Shown here: positions 38,901 through 46,945 of the stretch, piece after piece
How the letters are laid out: the number at the start of each line of letters is the position of its first letter
How positions within the stretch are numbered: the first letter of the stretch is position 1
NCBI GenBank assembly: GCA_947625305.1
Contig: CANQNW010000002.1
Span: forward strand, 62,001-126,000
Direction: 5' to 3'
From: Candidatus Gastranaerophilales bacterium
GTDB taxonomy: Bacteria; Cyanobacteriota; Vampirovibrionia; Gastranaerophilales; Gastranaerophilaceae
DNA length: 64,000 nucleotides
Program-made: the position numbers and the translations under genes
Notes under the pieces: generated by a model
What the model was told of the DNA's origin: nothing
Database searches by the model: none
Seen by the model: only the letters and a program-made list of their open reading frames with translations

Positions 38901-39846
38901 TATAATGAAAGACGGACAATTAGGGCCGTTTGGAAAACTTGAAAACCTTATAATGGCTGAAAATATAAGAGAAAATGACTTTTTTAAATCAACAATAGGA
39001 AGTGTTTTAAATTCATTGCTATCGTTTGATACAAGCCGTTATAATGCTTTAAAAGGACATTTAACCTTCAATAACGGAATAACTCAAATTAACCCGATTA
39101 CAACAGAAGGCAACATAATGGCAACATATATCTTCGGTGATTTTGATTTATTAAAAAATAAAATAGACATAAAATTAAGAGGAAGACTGGGATCTCAGGT
39201 TTCAGATTCCCTTGGGCCTGTAGCCTTATTAAATCCTATTAACCTAATGAAAGCAACACCCGGAATGAGCCTTGTTATGGGTAAATTATTCTTCTTATTT
39301 ACGGAAGTGGTTACAGAACCCGAGATAAATCAAATTCCATCACTCGGGAAAGAAATATCTGACACTAATGCGACTAAATTTCAGGTAGTTGTAAGAGGCG
39401 ATGTTGCAAAACCTTTAACATTAATCAAATCATTTAAATGGCTTGTTCTTTCAACTGATATGGAAAAAGCTCAGGAATACTTAAAGTCACTGCCTCAGGA
39501 TACCAAAATCCCTGAAGAATTTCAAAATCTTGTGACAATGGATAAGGAAGAACTTAAAGAACAGGCAAAAGAAACAGTTAAAAAGAAAGTACAACAAGCC
39601 GTATCCGATTCATTATCGGAGGAAACAAAAGCAAGCTTAAAAGAAACAAAAGAGGCTATTGAAGAAAATAAAGAAAATATTAATAAACTAAAATCATTGT
39701 TTAAAAATAAAGATAAGGCAAAAGAAGATGCCAAGGCGCTTTTAAAGGAGAAAGCTCAACAAGCTAAGGAAGATGCAATTAACGAATTAAAAAAACAGGC
39801 TGAACAAAGCTTATCAGGTACAGTAACAGAAGAACCTAAAGAATAG
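35929..39846 (+). CDS. Giant AsmA-like envelope protein
   Basis: A 1305-residue protein anchored by one N-terminal transmembrane helix (about 6-30), followed by a long beta-rich periplasmic region of AsmA/TamB-like repeats and ending in a charged, Lys/Glu/Ala-rich coiled coil (about 1210-1305). The AsmA C-terminal domain (SLKGKVDFIMKDGQLGPFG, near 985) is recognisable. Proteins of this superfamily bridge the inner and outer membranes and move phospholipids, so it fits a two-membrane cell. AGGAGAAGG precedes the ATG. A palindrome lies in its promoter. Confidence 0.75.
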   Translation: MKKFFKVLGITIISIIVLLYLAFLFVLPNAVDLNKFKPDLQQIVKEQTNLTLDFDNPQITVTPLLSAGITADNVKIKLPDNSEVITSDNFKARIALPSLFLLTVKIPTVEILNPVINIDIVDGKAFKAVQAFEEILNKKEENIEQNLQTAQKPLIDPALIKVVIPGIRIINYSAKVNDLKTGNYLKLAGDELVFGYNNGKSISLKTNADLFLNETKNITANIDIDTCIPQQSKLDEEDDKAQRVEIPFINPVAMYMAYDLKTNIDSKIKIRQKENYLVSRGYLNIDNFTLKLAGLQLPESKLHIKTRGTKADLDTDLYITEKEKLSLLGMIKYAKNPKMDLKITSNEIHTDNVINLIRATLDSLHIKHELQPIAGEGYFIADTNIKTDFKKLHSDGKITVKDCVIKNNAKKLQLARINSIISLDNSILKFIDTTVEIAQTLFKIDGTIDEKSIADINVFMEKMPLAKVFTMFLPSEINNAYDVNSGFINLTAHIKGELKKASADLNLTLNNLSLTDKVNKINYLNNILTADFKSNFQKVTGNIKNSDFKLMMNGANVTCDSFNLEIGDKTITIHPAKISINNSSNVDFSGTIENYIKNPVFNFDGNGKLITNDLKQLLGKDLAIFIKNKGALPIAFNFAGDKKKQTFKASLEANKDNYITPIDIKNVQNLNTILQTVIDFKGDRLKIKDTGFFIKTVTQDPENPEKAITKLTDIVSVDGTITKLNTLNPNINLIKVKMPSDLEGVICAFPKSTLKAKGQMFVLGDLKAPRIRGEFNLWDISIPELLINAEKVISKFEGKDLDVDIKNLNANGSDYNVLINADLSPSKYFTIKNLNLISQLTDVDKLMKVSDLAMKYVPQSSGGNTSNNSASADIPVIIRNGNIDIKQIKTGNIKLTDTTGNISLLNNIFYVNNLMTSAFEGKVKGDVSMNLISSEIKAVLNGTGLNVEKTLLDTANMKDTLTGKMDFSTDISLKGATYEEQMKSLKGKVDFIMKDGQLGPFGKLENLIMAENIRENDFFKSTIGSVLNSLLSFDTSRYNALKGHLTFNNGITQINPITTEGNIMATYIFGDFDLLKNKIDIKLRGRLGSQVSDSLGPVALLNPINLMKATPGMSLVMGKLFFLFTEVVTEPEINQIPSLGKEISDTNATKFQVVVRGDVAKPLTLIKSFKWLVLSTDMEKAQEYLKSLPQDTKIPEEFQNLVTMDKEELKEQAKETVKKKVQQAVSDSLSEETKASLKETKEAIEENKENINKLKSLFKNKDKAKEDAKALLKEKAQQAKEDAINELKKQAEQSLSGTVTEEPKE

Positions 39847-39908
39847 AAATACCTTTTCAATTATCAAAAAAAATGATATACTTATTTCTATAATTGAAAG
39901 GAGTTTCT

Positions 39909-40343
39909 ATGGGAATTTTAGAATTTTGGATGATTTTTATAATCATTTCAATAATTGCAATAATTGTTGAAATATTTATTCCTACAATGTTTTGCATTAA
40001 TTTTGCGATAGCAGGTGTTATAACTGCAATAGTATCAATATTTTGGGGTACACTTCCTAACTTATTTATATTATTTGCGGTTTTATCCTTATTATCAATA
40101 ATATTTATTAAACCGATACTGCAAAACTTATTAAAAAAAGAAAACAATGCGGATTTTGCATCACAATATATCGGAAAAATCGTAAAGGTAATTGAACCTG
40201 TTACAACAACATCAGGAGCTGTTATGATATATGAAGAAAGATGGGAAGCAAGAGCAGAATATGAAGCAGAACCTATTCCCGTTGACTCGGATGTAAAAAT
40301 TATAAAAAATGACAGTTTAATTTTATTTGTAGAAAAAGTATAA
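39909..40343 (+). CDS. NfeD-like membrane protein
   Basis: A 144-residue protein with two to three transmembrane helices in the first 75 residues (EFWMIFIIISIIAIIVEIFI at the start) and a C-terminal OB-fold (about 85-144, KIVKVIEPVTTTSGAVMIYEE in two pieces). NfeD proteins work with SPFH/stomatin proteins, and the partner follows 10 bp downstream. ATG 39909 is chosen because AAAGGAG sits six bases before it; the in-frame TTG at 39894 lacks a site. Confidence 0.85.
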   Translation: MGILEFWMIFIIISIIAIIVEIFIPTMFCINFAIAGVITAIVSIFWGTLPNLFILFAVLSLLSIIFIKPILQNLLKKENNADFASQYIGKIVKVIEPVTTTSGAVMIYEERWEARAEYEAEPIPVDSDVKIIKNDSLILFVEKV

Positions 40344-40353
40344 GGAGAAAAAT

Positions 40354-41343
40354 ATGGATTTTGGAGTAATTGTAATATTTGCATTTATTGTCCTTGCAGT
40401 TGTTATAGTATTAAAAGGTGTAATTATTGTACAACAGCAAGAGGCTGTCATTATACAAACATTAGGACAATATTCAAAAACATTAACAGCAGGCTTTCAT
40501 TGGATATGCCCGTTTATAGATTCACCCCGTTCAATGCTGAAAATAGTTAAACAAAAGACAATGGACGGCAGAACATACTCTATGCTAAGCTATTCACCCA
40601 GAATAGACTTAAGAGAAACAGTTTACGATTTTCCCCGCCAAAATGTAATTACAAAAGATAACGTAACAATAAGCATTAACGCACTTTTATATTTCCAAAT
40701 TATAGATGCAAGAAAAGCAATATATTCAATTGAAAACCTGCCTGAAGCTATTGAAAAACTTACTCAAACAAACTTAAGAAACTTAGTAGGTCAATTAGCA
40801 TTAGATGAAACTTTAGTTTCTCGTGATATTATCAATGATAAATTAAGAGAAATTTTGGATAAAGCAACCGATAAATGGGGTGTAAAAGTTAACCGTGTTG
40901 AACTTCAAGATATCGTACCGCCTGCATCAATCCAACAGGCAATGGAAAAAGAAAAGAAAGCAGAACAGGATAGACGTGCTACAATTCTTGAAGCTGAAGG
41001 TATTAAAAAGTCAGCTATCTTAACCGCAGAAGGTGAAAAAATGGCAGCTATAAACAAAGCAGAAGGTGAAAAGCAAGCTGAAATTCTTAAAGCAGAAGGT
41101 ATTGCGCAGGCAAGAATTATTGAAGCAGATGCAGAAAAAGAAGCTATTTCAAGAATTATTAATGCTTTAGCCGATAAAGGCAAGCCCGACCAATACTTAA
41201 TTGCTATGAAATACTTAGAAACAATGCAGGATATTACAAGAGGTGCAAACAACAAAGTTGTTTATATGCCTTATGAGGCAACCGGTATATTAAGTTCCGT
41301 TGACGGCATTAAACAAATGTTTGATAAAAACCCGGGTATGTAA
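40354..41343 (+). CDS. SPFH/Band 7 stomatin-like protein
   Basis: A 329-residue membrane-scaffold protein: one N-terminal hydrophobic helix (about 4-26), the Band 7 domain (about 27-190, with VPP-type strand ending QDIVPPASIQQAM), then a coiled coil with repeated AEGEK units (about 205-260). It assembles into membrane rings, probably around a protease, with the NfeD protein encoded upstream. A two-way terminator follows. Confidence 0.9.
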   Translation: MDFGVIVIFAFIVLAVVIVLKGVIIVQQQEAVIIQTLGQYSKTLTAGFHWICPFIDSPRSMLKIVKQKTMDGRTYSMLSYSPRIDLRETVYDFPRQNVITKDNVTISINALLYFQIIDARKAIYSIENLPEAIEKLTQTNLRNLVGQLALDETLVSRDIINDKLREILDKATDKWGVKVNRVELQDIVPPASIQQAMEKEKKAEQDRRATILEAEGIKKSAILTAEGEKMAAINKAEGEKQAEILKAEGIAQARIIEADAEKEAISRIINALADKGKPDQYLIAMKYLETMQDITRGANNKVVYMPYEATGILSSVDGIKQMFDKNPGM

Positions 41344-41362
41344 TAACAAATATAAAAAAAGA

Positions 41363-41388
41363 AGGGGCAATTAAGCCCCCTTTTTTTA
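41363..41388. terminator. Two-way terminator
   Basis: AGGGGC and GCCCC(C)T pair around AATTAA with T runs on both strands. It separates the SPFH gene from the convergent PfkB kinase. Confidence 0.85.
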
Positions 41389-41394
41389 TTTAAT

Positions 41395-42444
41395 TTATTT
41401 TTTCAAAACATTAACTTTAAATTCAGGATGATTTTTCAATCTGTCTTTTATTTCGTCAAAAGTTAAAAATCCGCATTGAGCCCCAAAGTGTTCAACGATG
41501 GATGCGGCAACAACAGAGGCATATTTTAAAGATTTTTCAATATTCCCATCAGTCTTAACTAAAGATGCCGTAAAAGCTGAAGCGAATGCATCACCTGCGC
41601 CGAGAGTGGAAACCACTTTTGCGGGGAATTCACAGCACTGATAGAATTTTTTGGAATCATATGCATATACCCCGTTTTTGCCGTCGGTTATAATTGTTAT
41701 TCTGCCGTCGCCAAAATTAAGTTCCTTGAGCATTTTAATTACATCGGGGTGAATCAATTCATCAGAATATTTTTCTGTTTTTGTATCAGGTCTTACTTCA
41801 ATTTCCGTCAGCATTGAAGCCTCATCTTTATTTAAGATTATAACTTCTGCCGTTTTTAAAGTTTTAATTAAGTTCTTTTTTCCTTGCTTTATACTGCTTG
41901 TACCAAGGTTTATAGCAAGATTTACACCATGGTCTTCGGCAAAATCCGCAACTTTATCAAGCACTTTTGTCGAATCTCCGTTTAAGGGCGCTAAATATAA
42001 CCATTTAGATTTTTTTATTGCATTAAAATTAATATCCTCAGTCTTTAACTTTGCATTAGCACCTCTATGCGCCAAAACTGTTCTATCGCCTTGAAAGCTT
42101 GTTAATATAATAGAGAACCCTGTTTTATGCTCTTTACTCCTTACTACATTAGATGTATCAATACCAAAATTTCTAAGCGAACTCATTACTTTTTCGCTTT
42201 GAATTTCATCTCCTATTTTAATAATAGTAGAGGTTTTAAAACCTAAAGATGCAAAATTTGCAGCGGTATTAATTGCACCTCCGCCTGTTTGAAAATCAAA
42301 TTTATCTATTTCAATCTTAGCCCCATAGGGGTATGCCATAAACTCTTTTTTTGTTGAAACAGAACTTACGGATACTATATTTGCCGCATCCGTTTCAATA
42401 AAAGCATCTAATGTCGCACTTCCCATTGTTATAAAATCATACAT
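41395..42444 (-). CDS. PfkB family carbohydrate kinase
   Basis: A 349-residue ribokinase-type sugar or nucleoside kinase. The glycine pair region is DFQTGGGAINTAANFASLG (motif 1, about 50-68), and motif 2 with the anion hole and catalytic aspartate is STLGAGDAFASAF near 285. It phosphorylates a sugar, adenosine or similar alcohol with ATP; the substrate is not clear. A Xer recombinase gene lies 26 bp upstream on the same strand, so the two may be one unit. Confidence 0.85.
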   Translation of the reverse strand: MYDFITMGSATLDAFIETDAANIVSVSSVSTKKEFMAYPYGAKIEIDKFDFQTGGGAINTAANFASLGFKTSTIIKIGDEIQSEKVMSSLRNFGIDTSNVVRSKEHKTGFSIILTSFQGDRTVLAHRGANAKLKTEDINFNAIKKSKWLYLAPLNGDSTKVLDKVADFAEDHGVNLAINLGTSSIKQGKKNLIKTLKTAEVIILNKDEASMLTEIEVRPDTKTEKYSDELIHPDVIKMLKELNFGDGRITIITDGKNGVYAYDSKKFYQCCEFPAKVVSTLGAGDAFASAFTASLVKTDGNIEKSLKYASVVAASIVEHFGAQCGFLTFDEIKDRLKNHPEFKVNVLKK

Positions 42445-42470
42445 AATTAATTCCTTTTCTTACATTATAA

Positions 42471-43373
42471 CTAATTTGCTCTCGGATGAGCAAGATTATA
42501 TGACTGTTTTAATCTTTCCGCAGATACATGTGTATATATTTGAGTATTACTTATACTGCTATGCCCTAAAAGTTCCTGAACCACTCTTAAATCAGCCCCG
42601 TTTTCAAGCAGTTTTGTTGCAAAACTGTGCCTGAATACGTGCGGAGTTACATGTTTTGGCAGTTCTATTTTATCCATAACCTCTTTTATTGCAAGTCTTA
42701 CACTCTGCGGTTGAAGCCTGTAGCCCGTTTTATTTATAAAAACGGGCGAAGTAGTTTTTTTATCATCACTTTTAAAAATCAAATACCTTACGGTTTTTAT
42801 ATAATCCTGTAAAAATTTTTTAGCTCTTTCAGAGACCAGCACAATCCGCTCTTTTGCGCCTTTACCAAAAACTTTTATTTCATTTTCCTCCAGATTTAAA
42901 TTTTCAAAATTTAAACTGCTTAACTCCGAAATCCGCATCCCTGTTGCATACAATAATTCAAGTATTACTCTGTTTCTGTAGCCTGCGGGTGTATCTATTT
43001 TTACATTATTTAGAACCTGTTCAATTTCATTTTCAGTCAAAAACTCGGGCAAAGATTTACCTCTTTTAGGAGAATGCACACCAACAGCAGGATTTGATTC
43101 AACTATTCTTTCTCTGTATAAAAATCTGTAAAAAGTTCTTAAGGAGGCAATTTTTCTTGCTATTGTAGTTTTTGTATAATTAAACTGCTGAATGTATCCT
43201 AAAAACTCTCTTATAACAGAGTATGTAACATCTTTTATATCCCGGTCATTTAACCATATTAAAAAACTTAAAATATCAGAAGTATATGCGGTTACGGTAT
43301 ACTTTGAAAAGTTTTTCTCAACCTCTATATACAGTTTAAACTCCTGCAGATATTTTTTTGACAACTCATTCAT
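42471..43373 (-). CDS. Tyrosine recombinase, XerC/XerD type
   Basis: A 300-residue site-specific recombinase for resolving chromosome dimers at dif. The N-terminal SAM-like domain (1-90) is followed by the catalytic domain with the conserved arginine in YATGMRISEL, HVFRHSFATKLLENGAD, LLGHSSISNTQIYTHVS with the nucleophilic tyrosine, and the HPRA C-terminal ending of Xer proteins. No dif-like site was recognised nearby. XerC versus XerD cannot be decided. Confidence 0.9.
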   Translation of the reverse strand: MNELSKKYLQEFKLYIEVEKNFSKYTVTAYTSDILSFLIWLNDRDIKDVTYSVIREFLGYIQQFNYTKTTIARKIASLRTFYRFLYRERIVESNPAVGVHSPKRGKSLPEFLTENEIEQVLNNVKIDTPAGYRNRVILELLYATGMRISELSSLNFENLNLEENEIKVFGKGAKERIVLVSERAKKFLQDYIKTVRYLIFKSDDKKTTSPVFINKTGYRLQPQSVRLAIKEVMDKIELPKHVTPHVFRHSFATKLLENGADLRVVQELLGHSSISNTQIYTHVSAERLKQSYNLAHPRAN

Positions 43374-43449
43374 AATTATAAAATTTTAAAAAATTTTTAA
43401 TAAAAAATCAATATATAAATGTTTTTTAAGCATATATTAAGAAAAGTTA

Positions 43450-43519
43450 AGATGATTGAAATCATGGGAAAAACCATGGTTACATGGGTTTCGGGGATTG
43501 AGGAATACTCATTTTTTTG
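43450..43519 (+). ncRNA. Possible orphan transcript with alternative hairpins
   Basis: Between a minus-strand gene and yggS, the plus strand holds ATGAT-TGAA-ATCAT (43452-43465), CATGG/CCATG (43463-43467 with 43474-43478) and CCATG/CATGG (43474-43478 with 43483-43487), which exclude one another. A weak stem TGAG-GAATA-CTCA and seven T follow (43499-43518). It could be a short RNA ended by a weak terminator. The promoter is unclear. Confidence 0.3.
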
Positions 43520-43564
43520 TTTACTAAACAAATTGTTGTGTTCTTTAAATTCTTTTATTATAAT
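43516..43564 (+). promoter_or_regulatory. Promoter of yggS-sepF with adjacent palindrome
   Basis: TTGTGT (43536-43541) and TATAAT (43559-43564) are 17 bases apart. Directly upstream lies the perfect palindrome TTTGTTTA-C-TAAACAAA (43516-43532), placed where an activator or repressor would touch the -35 region. Confidence 0.5.
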
Positions 43565-43620
43565 TAATTCAGTGCTTAGATTTTTAGAAATTCTGTAAGG
43601 GAAAGATTTTCAAAAACATT

Positions 43621-44280
43621 ATGGACAAAATTATTGAAAATTACGAAAAAATCAAGGCGCAGATTGTACCTTATAATCCGAAGATAGTTGCAGTAACAAA
43701 ATACTTTGATGAAAGTCAGATAATAAAATATTATAAATTAGGCTTTAGAGACTTTGGCGAAAACCGTGTTAAAGAAGCCGTGGAGAAAATCAAAAAACTG
43801 CCCGATGAGATAAGACAAAACAGCAGGTTTCATCTTATAGGACATCTGCAAACCAATAAAGTAAAGCTTGCAGTAGGCAATTTTGATTTAATTCATTCCG
43901 TAGACTCATATAAACTGGCGGAAATGATTTCAGAAGAAGCATTAAAAAAAGGCATAGAGCAGAAAATTCTGCTGCAGATAAATAATGCGGGAGAAACTCA
44001 GAAATCAGGTTTTTCGCCTGAAGAAATAAAAAAAGAATTTATAAAAATTTATAATCTGCCTTCGATAAAAGTTATAGGAGTTATGAATATGGCACCTATA
44101 AACAGTTCAGATGAAGAACTTCACAAATTATTTGGAAATATCAAACAAATATATGATGAATTACAATCTGAATTCGGAGTAGAATTAAAACAGATATCGA
44201 TGGGTATGAGCAGGGACTTTAAAATAGCACTTGAAGAAGGTGCAACAATCATACGACTTGGAAGAATACTATTTGAATAA
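43621..44280 (+). CDS. yggS: PLP homeostasis protein, YggS/YlmE family
   Basis: A 219-residue alanine-racemase-fold protein that binds pyridoxal phosphate. The PLP lysine is K27 in VAVTKYFDE; FGENRVKEA and ISMGMSRDF are family motifs. It helps to control free PLP and amino-acid balance. The ribosome site is weak or distant. It is followed 18 bp later by sepF, the ylmE-sepF order also seen in Firmicutes and Cyanobacteria. Confidence 0.93.
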   Translation: MDKIIENYEKIKAQIVPYNPKIVAVTKYFDESQIIKYYKLGFRDFGENRVKEAVEKIKKLPDEIRQNSRFHLIGHLQTNKVKLAVGNFDLIHSVDSYKLAEMISEEALKKGIEQKILLQINNAGETQKSGFSPEEIKKEFIKIYNLPSIKVIGVMNMAPINSSDEELHKLFGNIKQIYDELQSEFGVELKQISMGMSRDFKIALEEGATIIRLGRILFE

Positions 44281-44298
44281 TACTTAGGAGGAAGAAAA

Positions 44299-44787
44299 TT
44301 GGCAGTTGCAGACAAATTTAAAGGAATCATTGATTTTTTAACATCAGGATTCGACGGTAAAGAAGACGGCATTTATGGTGCAATGATGGAAGAAACGGAA
44401 GATTATCCCACTCAAGGGAATTATGCTTTAAATCCGTCATTTACAGAGCAGGAAGAAAAACCGCAAAACTCAAAAGTTATAACCCACCCGAATTTCAGAG
44501 GTTATGAAGTTATGGTTTGCGAACCTCGTTCTTATGAGGATTCTATTTCTATTGTTAAACATCTTAAAGACAGAAAAACTATTGTTTTAAACTTACATCT
44601 TTTAGATAAAGAACAAGCATTAAGAATTGTTGATTTCTTATGCGGAGCTACTCACGCACTTTCAGGAAATCAGCAGAAAATAGGTGATTCTGTATTTATC
44701 TTTACTCCTAATAATGTTGCACTGTCAGCAGAATCACAAAAAAGCAAATTTTTAAGAGATGCTTTGTGGAATCAACCGCAAGCTTAA
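44299..44787 (+). CDS. sepF: Cell division protein SepF
   Basis: Anchors FtsZ to the membrane. A 162-residue protein with an N-terminal amphipathic helix (AVADKFKGIIDFLT), a variable acidic/polar linker and the C-terminal SepF domain (about 60-150) with RSYEDSISIVKHLKDR and GATHALSGNQQKIG. The start is TTG 44299, set six bases after AGGAGGA, one of the strongest ribosome sites in the window, so the rare start is well supported. A strong two-way terminator follows. Confidence 0.92.
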   Translation: MAVADKFKGIIDFLTSGFDGKEDGIYGAMMEETEDYPTQGNYALNPSFTEQEEKPQNSKVITHPNFRGYEVMVCEPRSYEDSISIVKHLKDRKTIVLNLHLLDKEQALRIVDFLCGATHALSGNQQKIGDSVFIFTPNNVALSAESQKSKFLRDALWNQPQA

Positions 44788-44804
44788 GTTTTGGGGAAAT
44801 AACT

Positions 44805-44830
44805 AAAAGAGGAACATATGTTCCTCTTTT
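44805..44830. terminator. Two-way terminator after sepF
   Basis: AAAAGAGGAAC and GTTCCTCTTTT form a perfect 11-bp stem around ATAT, with further T residues on the plus strand. It ends sepF and the convergent gene at 44834. Confidence 0.85.
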
Positions 44831-44833
44831 TTA

Positions 44834-45772
44834 TTATTTTGTTAAGCCTTTTAAATATTCTAAAAGCGATTTAATCTTTGTTGGATTATTTTCTATTTTA
44901 GATAATAATACATTAACATCATTTTGCATTTTTACTAATTCATCAATTGGTTTAAAATGTCCGTTTTCATCTTTGACAAATGTTTTATCAGATTTAACTA
45001 TTCCGTTGTCTAAAGATACATTACCGTAGTATACGGTTTTTATATTTCTGTCTTTATCAAAGAATACCATAGCGGTTCTTGAATTTTCTTCCTCCGTCAT
45101 AGGGTAAACCATAGATTGGGGCTTGTATTTGACAGATGAAAGAACTCCGTTTTTATATTTGCAAGAAAATTCTTCTTTTGATGAAAAATGATTTTTTACG
45201 ATTAGAGAAGTTATTTTTCCGTTTTTAATTTCAGCATCACATTCTGCGTGGTCATCGTCAATATTCCAATTTCTTAGCATGATTGACATTTTAGTATTAT
45301 CTCCCCGGGTATCAACATCAATCATTGCCCATTGATTTCTCATTTTAAAATCATCAGGAGGGGTTCCTGCGTATTTAATATTAAATTTTTTCGGATAAGG
45401 AATACCCTTATAATATTGATGCAGTTCTATCGTAGGCTTTGAAGTTTCTTCTAAAGAATCCATAAGTATATATGCTACGTTACTATTAATATCTTTTAAT
45501 TCCACTATTGAACTGTCTTGAGCATTCTTTTTCAAAAGCTTTTGGGCATTATTATAATATTCAAGGATTTTAGATTCAAATTCAGGAGTTATAAAATTTT
45601 CAATTTTTTTGGAAATTTTTTCAGCCTCTCTTTCATAAGACCTGACAGGTAAAGCGACTTTACCAAAAGAAATCGTATCAGCTTTCAAATCCTTACTCTT
45701 ATATTGTATAGCATGCGGTTTTGCTATACGCATAATATTATTATTTATAACATTTACACCCGAAATCCTCAT
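44834..45772 (-). CDS. Unknown 312-residue protein with SFGK-type N-terminal segment
   Basis: Not recognised. The first 37 residues (MRISGVNVINNN start) end in DTISFGK, resembling the SFKG segment of the gene at 21874. The remainder is a mixed alpha/beta protein with no membrane helix or signal peptide, containing a central set of short strands. It is a single-gene unit with a shared terminator downstream. It is probably lineage-specific. Confidence 0.55.
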   Translation of the reverse strand: MRISGVNVINNNIMRIAKPHAIQYKSKDLKADTISFGKVALPVRSYEREAEKISKKIENFITPEFESKILEYYNNAQKLLKKNAQDSSIVELKDINSNVAYILMDSLEETSKPTIELHQYYKGIPYPKKFNIKYAGTPPDDFKMRNQWAMIDVDTRGDNTKMSIMLRNWNIDDDHAECDAEIKNGKITSLIVKNHFSSKEEFSCKYKNGVLSSVKYKPQSMVYPMTEEENSRTAMVFFDKDRNIKTVYYGNVSLDNGIVKSDKTFVKDENGHFKPIDELVKMQNDVNVLLSKIENNPTKIKSLLEYLKGLTK

Positions 45773-45847
45773 AATATTTTCCTTATTTTTCTAAAAAAGT
45801 TTCTATTATTTTTAAAAACGGAAAATATATTTTTTGCCAATTATTTA

Positions 45848-46897
45848 TTATATTAAATCTCTGCATTTAACTTGAAATTTATCTGTTTGAGCGGTTTTAA
45901 GATTGATTTTATTTAAAATTCCCGACCGTTTTTTTCTGAAGAGCATATCAACAAATGCTTCAATCCTTGTAACAAAGCCTGCTTCGCCTGTTTGTTCATC
46001 TATCGAAAGATGAAGTATAGGTTTATTAAGTTTATGAGCAAATCTTGAAATTCTTTCAAGCATTAAAGAATCGGGCCCGCAGCCGAATGCGTTAATTGTT
46101 ATAATTCCGTCTATTTTTTTATCCTGAATATAATGAGCTGCAGCACCCGTTATTTCATACTCATTTGCCCAGTATAAACGGCTGTTTATAGCATTTAAAC
46201 CCTCCTGCATTTGTTCAACGGTTAAATTTTGAGCAGTATATGCTTTTACATCCAGCTTTTCCAGTTTTTCAAATATTTTCATACTTGCTCTGTCGTCATA
46301 TAGATTATAGCCATGTGCAATAACAGCAATATTAATGGGATATGATTTCTGCTCTGAGGCTATAATTACTTTATTTTCAATGGCAGATTTCAGCGCCTTT
46401 TTATAATCAATACCGCTTCTTCTCATAATTTGAAAGTTATTATATACTCTCCAAGCGGATTTAGAAGCCTTTCTAATCCTTTCAAAATCGGTAATATTAT
46501 AATAAGCTGCAATTTCCTTTAGGAAATCGTACAGACCTCTGTTTTTTTCTGATTTATCCAAAGTCGCATCTATTATGGTAAAAGGTCTTTTAACAACATT
46601 TCTTATTAAATCAGGCAGTCCTCTTATCTTTGAACAGTTATATATCTTTGGCGCTATTGATTGAATTGAAGGAACAAGAATTTTATCTATCCCTTTATCA
46701 AGCAGATTTAATATATGACCCGCATATATTTTAACCGGCAGGCATGTTTCAGGTACAACTAAAGACGACCCTTCTGACATAGTCTGTTTTGTAGTTTTAT
46801 CGGATAAAACTATTTCTATTCCCAAATCCGAAAAAAATCCGTACCAGAAAGGAAAAAAATCATAATATGAAAGCGCTCTCGGTATACCTATTTGCAT
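45848..46897 (-). CDS. Acyl-CoA dehydratase activase-related protein (DUF2229)
   Basis: A 349-residue protein similar to the DUF2229 part of the hydroxyacyl-CoA dehydratase activase family: IGIPRALSYYDFFPFW at the N-terminus, the cysteine-bearing VPETCLPVKIYAGH near 50, and INAFGCGPDSLMLER near 255. The family relates to ATP-driven electron donors of radical dehydratases in anaerobes. No ATPase (ASKHA) activase domain is in this protein. Its role is uncertain. Confidence 0.75.
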   Translation of the reverse strand: MQIGIPRALSYYDFFPFWYGFFSDLGIEIVLSDKTTKQTMSEGSSLVVPETCLPVKIYAGHILNLLDKGIDKILVPSIQSIAPKIYNCSKIRGLPDLIRNVVKRPFTIIDATLDKSEKNRGLYDFLKEIAAYYNITDFERIRKASKSAWRVYNNFQIMRRSGIDYKKALKSAIENKVIIASEQKSYPINIAVIAHGYNLYDDRASMKIFEKLEKLDVKAYTAQNLTVEQMQEGLNAINSRLYWANEYEITGAAAHYIQDKKIDGIITINAFGCGPDSLMLERISRFAHKLNKPILHLSIDEQTGEAGFVTRIEAFVDMLFRKKRSGILNKINLKTAQTDKFQVKCRDLI

Positions 46898-46945
46898 TTA
46901 TATCCCTTTAATACATTTATCACAATGGATTATAACATGAACAAT

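Noticed and set aside
43374-43620. dif site next to the Xer recombinase
   Set aside because: The palindrome TTTGTTTACTAAACAAA lacks the 11-6-11 Xer arms and sits in a promoter-like position.
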